From positions 186,001 through 250,000 of the forward strand of contig CAJYPV010000018.1 in the NCBI GenBank assembly GCA_913776825.1: 64,000 nucleotides of DNA, written 5' to 3'. The notes beneath the pieces are model-generated. The model saw only the letters and a program-made list of their open reading frames with translations. It made no database searches and was not told the DNA's origin. The DNA comes from Burkholderiaceae bacterium (GTDB lineage: Bacteria; Pseudomonadota; Gammaproteobacteria; Burkholderiales; Burkholderiaceae_C). Below, piece after piece: positions 45,554 through 53,654 of the stretch. Within the stretch, counting starts at the first letter, position 1, and every line of letters begins with the position of its first letter. The position numbers and the translations under genes are program-made.

Positions 45554-46261
45554 ATGAGTTCCCCCTTTCCCGATCCCGCCGCCGGCACGCATCTGCTCCT
45601 GATCGATCCTCACCCTCATGCCCGGATGCGCTGCGCCGGTCTGCTGCGGGCCTGGGGCTACCGGGTGACCGACAGTAGCGAGCCCGCCTTGCTGGATCGG
45701 GTGCCGTTGCTGCCGGTGGACCTGGCGCTGCTGGATCCCAGCGATCCCCGAGAGGCCGGCTGGGCCGCGCTCACCCGATTGCGTCAGCGGTCCCGGCTGC
45801 CGGTGATCGTGCTGCTGCAGCAGGACAGCACGCTGGAGCGGGTGCTGGCGCTGGAGCGCGGGGCCGATGCGGTCGAATCCAAGGCCGGTGAACCTCGCGA
45901 GCTGCAGGCGCGCATCCGGGCGCTGCTGCGGCCACGCGAGGGCGAGGCCGCCGAGGTGCTGATGTTCGGTCGCTTCCGCCTGGAGCCGATGACCCGTCGC
46001 CTGTCCGGCCCGGGCGGCTTCTGCGTGGTGCTGTCGCAGAGCGAATACAAGCTGCTGCGCGCCTTCCTGGAGCGACCGCACAGCGTGCTGCAGCGCCAGG
46101 AGCTTCTGCATCTGGCGCGCGGGGATGGCGTCACCGCGCTGGAGCGCAGCGTCGATCTGATGGTGTCGCGGCTGCGGCAGAAGCTGCATGACGATCCGAG
46201 CTCGCCCCTGATCCGCACCGTGCGCGGCGTGGGCTACCTGTTCGATCCGCCGTTACGCTGA
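45554..46261 (+). CDS. OmpR/PhoB-family response regulator (orphan)
   Basis: This 235-residue protein has a receiver domain (LLLIDPHPHARMR, predicted phospho-acceptor Asp in LALLDPSDPREAG, Lys in VESKAGEPREL) and a winged-helix DNA-binding domain (SEYKLLRAFLERP ... SVDLMVSRLRQKL ... IRTVRGVGYLF). The receiver is divergent from typical PhoB proteins around the switch residues, so phosphorylation control is uncertain. No kinase gene is adjacent. Confidence 0.88.
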   Translation: MSSPFPDPAAGTHLLLIDPHPHARMRCAGLLRAWGYRVTDSSEPALLDRVPLLPVDLALLDPSDPREAGWAALTRLRQRSRLPVIVLLQQDSTLERVLALERGADAVESKAGEPRELQARIRALLRPREGEAAEVLMFGRFRLEPMTRRLSGPGGFCVVLSQSEYKLLRAFLERPHSVLQRQELLHLARGDGVTALERSVDLMVSRLRQKLHDDPSSPLIRTVRGVGYLFDPPLR

Positions 46262-46307
46262 TTCGGACGATCGGTCCGGCTCACGACAGCGCTCGCGGCC
46301 GCCCAAG

Positions 46308-46333
46308 AAAAAACCGCCCGAGGGCGGTTTTTT
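46308..46333. terminator. Bidirectional intrinsic terminator
   Basis: CCGCC(C) and (G)GGCGG around 46314-46327 form a stem flanked by six A residues on the left and six T residues on the right. It can therefore stop both the regulator gene (plus) and the convergent PhoH gene (minus). Confidence 0.85.
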
Positions 46334-46399
46334 GTCTTGTCGAAGCGCTCGACCGAGCGACGTCGGGAGCCCATCGGGGGAGGGGGTTCGGCGAATCGA

Positions 46400-48103
46400 T
46401 CAGAGCACTTCGGAGGCGAAGTCCGCCAGCCGCGAGCGCTCGCCGCGGGCCAGCGTCACATGGCCGCTGTGAGCCCAGCCCTTGAACTTGTCGACCGCGA
46501 AGGTCAGGCCGGAACTGCCTTCGGTGAGGTAGGGCGTGTCGATCTGGGCCAGGTTGCCCAGGCAGACGATCTTGGTGCCGGGGCCGGCCCGGGTGATCAA
46601 GGTCTTCATCTGCTTGGGGGTCAGGTTTTGCGCCTCGTCGATGATGACGTACTTGTTCAGGAAGGTGCGACCCCGCATGAAGTTCAAGCTCTTGATCTTG
46701 ATCTTGCTGCGGACCAGGTCGTTGGTGGCCGCGCGGCCCCATTCGCCGGCGCTGCTGTCGCCGCGGGCCAGCACTTCCAGGTTGTCGTCCAGCGCGCCCA
46801 TCCACGGGCCCATCTTTTCCTCTTCGGTGCCGGGCAGGAAACCGATGTCCTCGCCCACCGGGACGGTGACGCGGGTGACGATGATTTCGCTGTAGCGGCG
46901 CTCATCCAGCACCTGCGACAGGCCGGCGGCCAGCGTCATCAGCGTCTTGCCGGTCCCGGCCGAGCCGGTGAGGGTGACGAAATCGCAGTCCGGATCCATC
47001 AGCAGGTTGAGCGCGAAGTTCTGTTCGCGATTGCGGGAGGTCACGCCCCAGACCGAATGCTTCTGGTTGCCGAAATCGCGCAGCGTGCGCAGCACGGCGG
47101 TCTTGCCGGTGATTTCCTGCACCTTGGCATACAGCGGCGCGGCGCCGGGCGCTTCCAGGTAGACCAGCTGATTGACCAGCAGCGTCGGCACCAGCGGACC
47201 GCTGATCCGATAGAAGGTGGTGCCGCCTTGCTGCCAGCTTTCCATGGTCTTGCCGTGGCGTTCCCAGAAGTCCGCCGGCAGCGCCTGCACGCCGGTGTAG
47301 AGCAGGTCGGAGTCTTCCAGCGTCTTGTCGTTGCGGTAGTCCTCCGCCGGCAGGCCCAGCGCGCGGGCCTTGATGCGCATGTTGATGTCCTTGGACACCA
47401 GCACCACTTCGCGGCTGGGCTGCTGCTGCTTGAGCGCCTGGACCACGCCCAGGATCTGGTTGTCCGCCTTGCCTTGCGGCAGGCCCTGCGGCAGCGGCGT
47501 GTCGAACAGCGTGGTCTGGAAGAACAGCTTGCCGCCGGCTTCGCGGTGACCGGTCTGGTCCAGCGGCAGGCCCTTGGACATTTCCTCGACGGTGCTGGAC
47601 TTCAAGCTGGCCGCCAGGGCATCCAGATCGCGGCTGACCTGGCGCACATTGCGGGCGACTTCGGTCATGCCCTTCTTGTGGCCGTCCAGCTCTTCGAGCG
47701 TGATCATCGGCAGGTAGATGTCGTGTTCCTCGAAGCGGAACAGGCACATCGGGTCGTGCATCAGCACGTTGGTGTCGAGCACGAACAGCTTCGGATCGCC
47801 GACCGGCTTGCGCGATTTGGCGCGGGCGGGCGTCGATTTTTTGGCCGGCGCGGTGGGCGTGGCCGCGGGCACGAGCGCCAGCGAGCTGCTGGGCGCGCGC
47901 GACTCCCGGGCCTCGGGCTCGGTCCGGGTGCGGGTCGGGGCGGGCGCGACGGCCGGCCGTTCGGCTGCGCTCACCGCCATCGAAGCGACGGGAGCAGACG
48001 GAGCCTCAGGCGCGGACGGACGTTTGCTGGGCGACAGGTTGGTCGCGTAAGCGGTGGCTTCTAGGCGGCTGGCGCGCTTGGTCGGAGGCTTGGGCAGTGG
48101 CAT
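46400..48103 (-). CDS. PIN domain - PhoH ATPase fusion protein
   Basis: This 567-residue protein has a disordered Ala/Pro/Arg-rich N-terminus (1-100), a PIN ribonuclease domain (KLFVLDTNVLMHDPM, acidic residues in MITLEELDGHKKG and VLVSKDINMRIKA), and a PhoH-type P-loop ATPase (LTGSAGTGKTLMTLAAG; IIDEAQNLTPKQMKTLITR). PIN-PhoH proteins act as sequence-related RNA helicase-nucleases in other bacteria. bcp lies upstream on the same strand, a common Burkholderiales order, but two hairpins separate them. Confidence 0.93.
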   Translation of the reverse strand: MPLPKPPTKRASRLEATAYATNLSPSKRPSAPEAPSAPVASMAVSAAERPAVAPAPTRTRTEPEARESRAPSSSLALVPAATPTAPAKKSTPARAKSRKPVGDPKLFVLDTNVLMHDPMCLFRFEEHDIYLPMITLEELDGHKKGMTEVARNVRQVSRDLDALAASLKSSTVEEMSKGLPLDQTGHREAGGKLFFQTTLFDTPLPQGLPQGKADNQILGVVQALKQQQPSREVVLVSKDINMRIKARALGLPAEDYRNDKTLEDSDLLYTGVQALPADFWERHGKTMESWQQGGTTFYRISGPLVPTLLVNQLVYLEAPGAAPLYAKVQEITGKTAVLRTLRDFGNQKHSVWGVTSRNREQNFALNLLMDPDCDFVTLTGSAGTGKTLMTLAAGLSQVLDERRYSEIIVTRVTVPVGEDIGFLPGTEEEKMGPWMGALDDNLEVLARGDSSAGEWGRAATNDLVRSKIKIKSLNFMRGRTFLNKYVIIDEAQNLTPKQMKTLITRAGPGTKIVCLGNLAQIDTPYLTEGSSGLTFAVDKFKGWAHSGHVTLARGERSRLADFASEVL

Positions 48104-48233
48104 GTGCGGGAGGGCAAGGCGTGCGTGAGGAGCCTGGGTCCGAGCGGACCAGGAGACAGGCCCGAGTCGATGTCGGAGGGGGCGGCGCCGGAGGTGTCGG
48201 CGGCGGCCGCCCGCACGGTGTCGTCCAGAAGGC

Positions 48234-48261
48234 AAAAAGCCGCACGTGGGGCGGTGCGGCT
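48234..48261 (-). terminator. Terminator-like hairpin in the PIN-PhoH leader
   Basis: On the minus strand AGCCGCAC (48261-48254) pairs with GTGCGGCT (48245-48238), followed by a five-T run. It is about 130 bases before the PhoH start and 120 bases after the bcp terminator, so it may attenuate phoH or end a short RNA made in between. No gene was found in 48262-48384. Confidence 0.5.
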
Positions 48262-48384
48262 CGTCCTCTTAAATCCGGAACACACGTCGATCAGGCACAG
48301 GGGCATGCGACTGATTATGCACAACTCCCGAGCGGGGTTTGGTGACCCCGACGGGGAAATCCCGCCAGATGAATGTCCGGCTCG

Positions 48385-48429
48385 CCAAAAAACAAGCCGG
48401 CCGCGGCGAATGCCGGGCCGGCTTGTTTT
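48385..48429 (-). terminator. Intrinsic terminator of bcp
   Basis: CAAGCCGGCC (48393-48402) pairs with GGCCGGCTTG (48416-48425). On the minus strand this is followed by a T-rich tract (48392-48385). It lies about 60 bases after the bcp stop. Confidence 0.85.
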
Positions 48430-48490
48430 GTCGATCGGGCGAAACAAAAAGAAAGCGGGGCTGGAACTGCTCACTCGCGCCCGGTCAGGC

Positions 48491-48970
48491 TCAGGCGGCT
48501 TCCTTCTTGAGCGCCTTGACGGCCTTCAGCACGTCGTCCACATGACCGGCGACCTTGATACCGCGCCATTCTTCACGCAGCACGCCTTGGGCATCGATCA
48601 GGAAGGTCGAACGCTCGATACCCTTGACCTTCTTGCCGTACATGATCTTGTTCTTCACCACGCCGAACATGTGGCAGAGTTTCTCTTCGGTGTCGGCGAT
48701 CAGTTCAAACGGCAGCTCCAGCGTTTGCTTGAACTTTTCGTGAGAAACCATGTTGTCGCGCGAAACACCAAACACCACGGCGCCGGCCTTCACAAAATCC
48801 TTGTGGCGGTCGCGGAACTGCATGGCTTCGGTGGTGCATCCCGGGGTGTTGTCCTTGGGGTAGAAGTACAACACGACGGCTTGACCGTGGAAGGCATGAG
48901 GTGTGAACTTCACGCCTCCCGTAGCAAGAGCTTCAATGTCCGGGAGAGGTTTGTTGAGCGCTGGCGTCAT
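48491..48970 (-). CDS. bcp: Thioredoxin-dependent thiol peroxidase (Bcp/PrxQ type)
   Basis: This 159-residue peroxiredoxin reduces hydroperoxides in the cytoplasm. The peroxidatic cysteine is in DNTPGCTTEAMQFRD. The resolving cysteine found five residues later in E. coli Bcp is Met here; a second Cys sits in KLCHMFGVV, as in 1-Cys or atypical family members. Length and the GIERSTFLID motif fit the family. Confidence 0.94.
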   Translation of the reverse strand: MTPALNKPLPDIEALATGGVKFTPHAFHGQAVVLYFYPKDNTPGCTTEAMQFRDRHKDFVKAGAVVFGVSRDNMVSHEKFKQTLELPFELIADTEEKLCHMFGVVKNKIMYGKKVKGIERSTFLIDAQGVLREEWRGIKVAGHVDDVLKAVKALKKEAA

Positions 48971-49143
48971 GTGGCGTTTTCAGAGAGATGTGCCCGGGCG
49001 GGCATAGCCGGCGATTATACGTGTAATGGGTTGTTCCTCGCCCAATGCGCAAGGTCACGTCAGACGCTGACTCATCTGAGGGGTTCCTGAGGGCTTCGCA
49101 CGCGCCCGCCGCCCGCCCTCCGCACCCCTGAAGCCGCCCGGGA

Positions 49144-49518
49144 TCAGGTCTCGATCATCAGTGCCGCCAGCACCGCGCGGCCCTCGCTGGCCAGCACGTT
49201 GTAGGTGCGGCAGGCGGCACCCAGGTCCATGGTCTCCACGCCGATGCGGGCGTCGATGAGCGCCCGATACAGCTGCGGCCGCGCGAAGCGGATCTTCGCC
49301 CCGCTGCCGAACACCACCAGCTCCGGCTTGAGCGCCAGGATGCGCTCGAAGTGCGCTTCGCTCAGGTCCTCGAAGCGGGTCAGCTCCCACGCCTGCACCG
49401 GACCTTGCCAGGGCACCAGCACGCTGTGGCGATGGGCGACGCCATTGACCCAGACGGACCGGCCATCGTGTTCCGAAATGATGTTGCCGCCCTGCGGCTG
49501 GTCGAGTTGAAATTTCAT
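49144..49518 (-). CDS. Mth938-like domain protein
   Basis: This 124-residue protein matches the Mth938/DUF498 family by length and by its pattern ILALKPELVVFGSGAKIRF and GVETMDLGAACRTYNVLASEGR. Relatives include assembly factors of respiratory complex I, but the bacterial role is unclear. It is divergent from the alaA operon with about 170 bases between. Confidence 0.88.
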   Translation of the reverse strand: MKFQLDQPQGGNIISEHDGRSVWVNGVAHRHSVLVPWQGPVQAWELTRFEDLSEAHFERILALKPELVVFGSGAKIRFARPQLYRALIDARIGVETMDLGAACRTYNVLASEGRAVLAALMIET

Positions 49519-49687
49519 TGAGGCTGATTTTGGCAGCGACGCAGGCTCAAGCGTCCGTGGCGGCCTAATACCCTGTGTTTAAATTGTGGGTGATGGGTTT
49601 TCCCTCTGGAAAAGCCCTCGCAGCGCCGTTTGCGTCTGCGAGCCGTCCCGCTTCTTCCCGCATTCTTACCGCATTCCTGGAGCAGCC

Positions 49688-50914
49688 TTGAAGACCGTTA
49701 CCAAGTCCAGCAAGTTGGCCAATGTCTGCTACGACATCCGTGGACCCGTGCTGGACAAGGCCCGGCAGATGGAAGAAGAAGGGCAGAAGATCATCAAGCT
49801 GAATATCGGCAATATCGCCGCCTTCGGTCTGATGCCGCCGGACGAGATCGTCCAGGACATGATCCGCAACCTGCCCGACGCGGCCGGATATACCGATTCC
49901 AAGGGATTGTTCGCGCCCCGTAAGGCGGTGGTGCATTACTGCCAGGAAAAGGGCATTGCGGGCGTGACGGTGGACGATGTCTACCTCGGCAACGGCGCCT
50001 CCGAACTGATCGTGATGGCGCTCAACGCCATGCTGGACAACGGCGATGAAGTGCTGCTGCCGGCGCCGGACTATCCGCTCTACACCGCCGCCGTCGCGCT
50101 GTCGGGCGGCCAGCCGATCCACTACATCTGCGACGAGTCCAACGGCTGGTTTCCCGACCTGGACGACATCCGCGCCAAGATCACCGACCGCACCAAGGCG
50201 ATCGTCGTCATCAATCCCAACAATCCGACCGGCGCGCTCTATCCGGAGGCGTTGCTCAAGGAGATCGTCGAGATCGCCCGTCAGCATCAGCTGATCATCC
50301 TGGCCGACGAGATCTACGACAAGACGCTGTATGAGGGCGAGACCCACACCAGCATCGCCGCGCTGTCCGACGACGTGCTCACGCTGACCTTCAACGGCCT
50401 GTCCAAGAACTACCGCAGCTGCGGTTACCGGGCCGGCTGGATGGTGGTCTCCGGCGACAAGCGCCATGCGCTGGACTACATCACCGGCCTGAACATGCTG
50501 GCGTCGATGCGGCTGTGCGCCAACACGCCGGGCCAACTGGCCATCCAGACCGCGCTGGGCGGCTATCAATCGATCAAGGACCTGGTCGCCCCCGGCGGCC
50601 GGCTCGCGCGCCAGCGTGACCTCGCGTACGAGCTGCTCTCGCAGATTCCGGGTGTCAGCGTGGTCAAGCCCAAGGGCGCGCTCTACATGTTTCCCCGCCT
50701 GGACCCCAAGATCTACCCGATCGCGGACGACCAGCAGTTCGCCTACGACCTGCTGGCCGAGGAAAAGGTGCTGATCGTCCAAGGGACGGGCTTCAACTGG
50801 ATAGCCCCCGATCACTTCCGGCTTGTGTTCCTGCCCAACACGGATGACCTCCGTGAGGCCGTCGGCCGCATCGAGCGTTTCCTGGCGAATTACCGCAAAC
50901 GCCACACACGCTGA
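49688..50914 (+). CDS. alaA: Alanine aminotransferase (AlaA-type PLP enzyme)
   Basis: This 408-residue enzyme closely follows E. coli AlaA in my memory of it: KSSKLANVCYDIRGPVLDKA, SKGLFAPRKAV, VINPNNPTGA, the PLP lysine in NGLSKNYRSCGYRAGW, and LASMRLCANTPGQLAIQTAL. It converts pyruvate and glutamate to alanine and 2-oxoglutarate. A TTG start at 49688 was chosen because GGAG is five bases upstream and the AlaA N-terminus aligns; no ATG fits. It begins a plus-strand operon with hom. Confidence 0.93.
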   Translation: MKTVTKSSKLANVCYDIRGPVLDKARQMEEEGQKIIKLNIGNIAAFGLMPPDEIVQDMIRNLPDAAGYTDSKGLFAPRKAVVHYCQEKGIAGVTVDDVYLGNGASELIVMALNAMLDNGDEVLLPAPDYPLYTAAVALSGGQPIHYICDESNGWFPDLDDIRAKITDRTKAIVVINPNNPTGALYPEALLKEIVEIARQHQLIILADEIYDKTLYEGETHTSIAALSDDVLTLTFNGLSKNYRSCGYRAGWMVVSGDKRHALDYITGLNMLASMRLCANTPGQLAIQTALGGYQSIKDLVAPGGRLARQRDLAYELLSQIPGVSVVKPKGALYMFPRLDPKIYPIADDQQFAYDLLAEEKVLIVQGTGFNWIAPDHFRLVFLPNTDDLREAVGRIERFLANYRKRHTR

Positions 50915-50940
50915 CCCCTCGACCTTCAGAAAGTTTGACC

Positions 50941-52251
50941 ATGAATCCGATCAAAGTGGGCCTGCTGGGCATTGGCACCGTCGGTGGCGGCACCTTCCAG
51001 GTGCTGCAACGCAACCAGGCAGAGATTCGCGGACGCGCCGGTCGCGGCATCGAGATCGCGATGGTCGCCGACCTGGATGTGGATCGCGCCCGCAGCATCG
51101 TCGGTGATGCCTGCACCGTCGTGGCCGATGCCCGTCAGGTGATCGCCAATCCGGAGATCGACATCGTCGTCGAGCTGATCGGCGGCTACGGCGTGGCCCG
51201 CAGCCTGGTGCTGGAAGCGATCGCCGCCGGCAAGCATGTCGTGACCGCCAACAAGGCGCTGCTGGCGGTGCATGGCAGCGAGATCTTCGCCGCCGCGCGC
51301 GCCAAGGGCGTGATGGTCGCCTTCGAGGCGGCCGTGGCCGGCGGCATTCCGATCATCAAGGCGCTGCGCGAGGGCCTGACCGCCAACCGCATCGAGTGGA
51401 TCGCCGGCATCATCAACGGCACCACCAACTTCATCCTGTCGGAGATGCGCTCCAAGGGGCTGGACTTCGGCACCGTGCTCAAGGAAGCGCAGCGCCTGGG
51501 TTATGCCGAGGCCGATCCGACCTTCGACATCGAAGGCGTGGATGCCGCGCACAAGGTGACGATCATGAGCGCGATCGCCTTCGGCATTCCGGTGCAGTTC
51601 GATCAAGCGCATGTGGAAGGCATCACCGCGCTGCAGGCCACCGACATCCAATATGCGCAGCAACTCGGCTATCGCATCAAGCTGCTGGGCATCGCACGGC
51701 GGCGTGACAACGGCATCGAGCTGCGCGTGCATCCGACGCTGATCCCGGCCAATCGCCTGATCGCGAATGTGGAAGGGGCGATGAATGCGGTGCTGGTGCA
51801 GGCCGATGCGGTCGGCACCACGCTGTATTACGGCAAGGGCGCGGGCGCCGAGCCGACGGCCTCGGCGGTGATCGCCGATCTGGTCGACATCACCCGCCTG
51901 GCCTCCGCTGATCCGGACCACCGCGTGCCGCATCTGGCCTTCCAGCCGGATGCGATGAACAACACGCCGATCCTGCCGATGGACCAGGTGCAGACCTCGT
52001 TCTACCTGCGCCTGCGGGTGGCGGACCAGGCCGGCGTGCTGTCGCGCATCACCACCATCCTGGCGGAGCACCAGATCAGCATCGATGCAGTGCTGCAGCG
52101 CGAATCGGCCGAAGGTGAAAGCCAGACCGATCTCATCATCCTGACGCACGACACGCAGGAAGGCCGCATGAACAAGGCGCTGGCGCAGATGCAGGCGCTG
52201 CCGACCGTGCTGGCGCCGATCGTCAAGCTGCGCAAGGAAGAACTGGCCTGA
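50941..52251 (+). CDS. hom: Homoserine dehydrogenase
   Basis: This 436-residue enzyme reduces aspartate semialdehyde to homoserine. It has an N-terminal NAD(P) site (GLLGIGTVGGGTF), the catalytic-domain block AGIINGTTNFILSEM ... GYAEADPTFDIEG, and a C-terminal ACT domain (DQAGVLSRITTILAEHQIS) for threonine feedback. It starts 26 bases after alaA. Confidence 0.97.
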   Translation: MNPIKVGLLGIGTVGGGTFQVLQRNQAEIRGRAGRGIEIAMVADLDVDRARSIVGDACTVVADARQVIANPEIDIVVELIGGYGVARSLVLEAIAAGKHVVTANKALLAVHGSEIFAAARAKGVMVAFEAAVAGGIPIIKALREGLTANRIEWIAGIINGTTNFILSEMRSKGLDFGTVLKEAQRLGYAEADPTFDIEGVDAAHKVTIMSAIAFGIPVQFDQAHVEGITALQATDIQYAQQLGYRIKLLGIARRRDNGIELRVHPTLIPANRLIANVEGAMNAVLVQADAVGTTLYYGKGAGAEPTASAVIADLVDITRLASADPDHRVPHLAFQPDAMNNTPILPMDQVQTSFYLRLRVADQAGVLSRITTILAEHQISIDAVLQRESAEGESQTDLIILTHDTQEGRMNKALAQMQALPTVLAPIVKLRKEELA

Positions 52252-52268
52252 GCGCGACGGCCCTCGTC

Positions 52269-53654
52269 ATGAACGCGTCTTCCCTCGGTCCGCTGCTGGA
52301 TGAGTTCTCCCGGGTCCTGGCCAACGACCCGGGCGCGCTGGAGGTCAGCAGCGCCATGTATGTCCCCCACCTGCATGGCGTGGGCGCGGAAGACGTGATC
52401 GCGCTGCTGGAGCGCGCGATCCGGCGCACCGACGACGAGGGGCAGATCTATTACTTCAGCGGCCAGCGCGGCACCGGCAAGAGCACCGAGCTGCGCCGGC
52501 TGGCGACGCAGCTCAACGGCCAGCCGGACACCCGCGCCTATGTCGTGGATGCGCTGGAGTACATCAGCGACACCCATCCGCTGGACACGCTCAGCCTGTT
52601 GCTGGTGGCCGCCATCGCCTTCGCCGACCGACTGGCCCAGCCCGATGGCCTGGGCGAAGCGCCGCAGCGCGACGACGGCCTGCTGGCGCGCTTCACCGGC
52701 TGGCTGCGCACCGAGGTGGACATCACCGAAGTCTCGATCGGCGGCGTGAAGGCGGAGTTCCGCAAGCAGCAGCAGAGCATCGTCGAGCGCCTGCGCAACT
52801 TCGACCTGACCCGCCAGGAGCGGGTGATGGCGGAATGCCGCGCCCATCTCAGCGACATGGCGGACGCGGTGCGCGCCACCTGGAAATGCCGGCGCGTGGT
52901 GCTGGCCATCGATTCGCTGGAGCGGCTGCGCGGCATCGGTGGCGAGGCGGGCGCGATGTTCGATCGCATCGTGCAGGTCTTCGATGGCGGCATCGCCCAA
53001 CTGCGGGTGCCGGGCGTGCAGATGATTTATTCGGTGCCGCCCTACCTGCCGTATCTGACGAACGTGAAGGCGCTGGTGCGGCTGTTCGTGCTGGCCTCGG
53101 TGCGGGTGTGTCAGCCACCATCCACCGCGCGGCGGGAAGCGCGCATCGAAGGCGTGGCCGCGATGCGCCAGGTGGTCGAGCGCCGATTCCCACGCTGGCG
53201 GGAGCTGATCTCGGAGCCCGCGCTGGACCGCTTGATCCTGGCGTCCGGCGGCGACCTGCGCCAGCTTCTGCGCCGGCTGGTGCTGGATGTGCTCGATGAA
53301 GCGTATTTCCAGCAGGAGCGTCTGCCGCTGCAAGCCGGCGATGCGATCCTGGACGTGGTGCTGGAGCGCCACCGCGCGGAGATCGGCAACCTGGTCGTCC
53401 GCAATGAATTTCCTCTGCTGCAGGCGATTGCGAAGACCCATGCGCTGGACCTGCAGCGTCGCGAAGATCTGCCCATCGTGGCGCATTTCTTCGATGTGCG
53501 CGCGGTGCTGAACTATCGCAATGGGGTGGAGTGGCTGGATCTCAATCCGCTGCTGTGGCAGTTGATCGAATCATCGATCGCGCCCTCGCTGGCCCCGGTC
53601 GATCTGTCCACGGCGGCCCAGCCGCCTTCGGCGCATGAGCCCCGCACCGTCTGA
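52269..53654 (+). CDS. AAA/STAND-like ATPase, first gene of an embedded two-gene module
   Basis: This 461-residue P-loop ATPase has Walker A GQRGTGKST (65-73) and Walker B RVVLAIDSLERL (209-220, Asp215), with MIYSVPPYLP where a sensor segment would fall. The layout (short N-terminus, FSGQRGTGKSTELRRLATQL, later helical region) resembles ATPases paired with TPR proteins in cyanobacteria and other bacteria, probably STAND-related. It sits 17 bases after hom and overlaps the TPR gene by 20 bases. This position splits the usual hom-thrC pair. A substrate or trigger cannot be read from sequence. Confidence 0.8.
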   Translation: MNASSLGPLLDEFSRVLANDPGALEVSSAMYVPHLHGVGAEDVIALLERAIRRTDDEGQIYYFSGQRGTGKSTELRRLATQLNGQPDTRAYVVDALEYISDTHPLDTLSLLLVAAIAFADRLAQPDGLGEAPQRDDGLLARFTGWLRTEVDITEVSIGGVKAEFRKQQQSIVERLRNFDLTRQERVMAECRAHLSDMADAVRATWKCRRVVLAIDSLERLRGIGGEAGAMFDRIVQVFDGGIAQLRVPGVQMIYSVPPYLPYLTNVKALVRLFVLASVRVCQPPSTARREARIEGVAAMRQVVERRFPRWRELISEPALDRLILASGGDLRQLLRRLVLDVLDEAYFQQERLPLQAGDAILDVVLERHRAEIGNLVVRNEFPLLQAIAKTHALDLQRREDLPIVAHFFDVRAVLNYRNGVEWLDLNPLLWQLIESSIAPSLAPVDLSTAAQPPSAHEPRTV

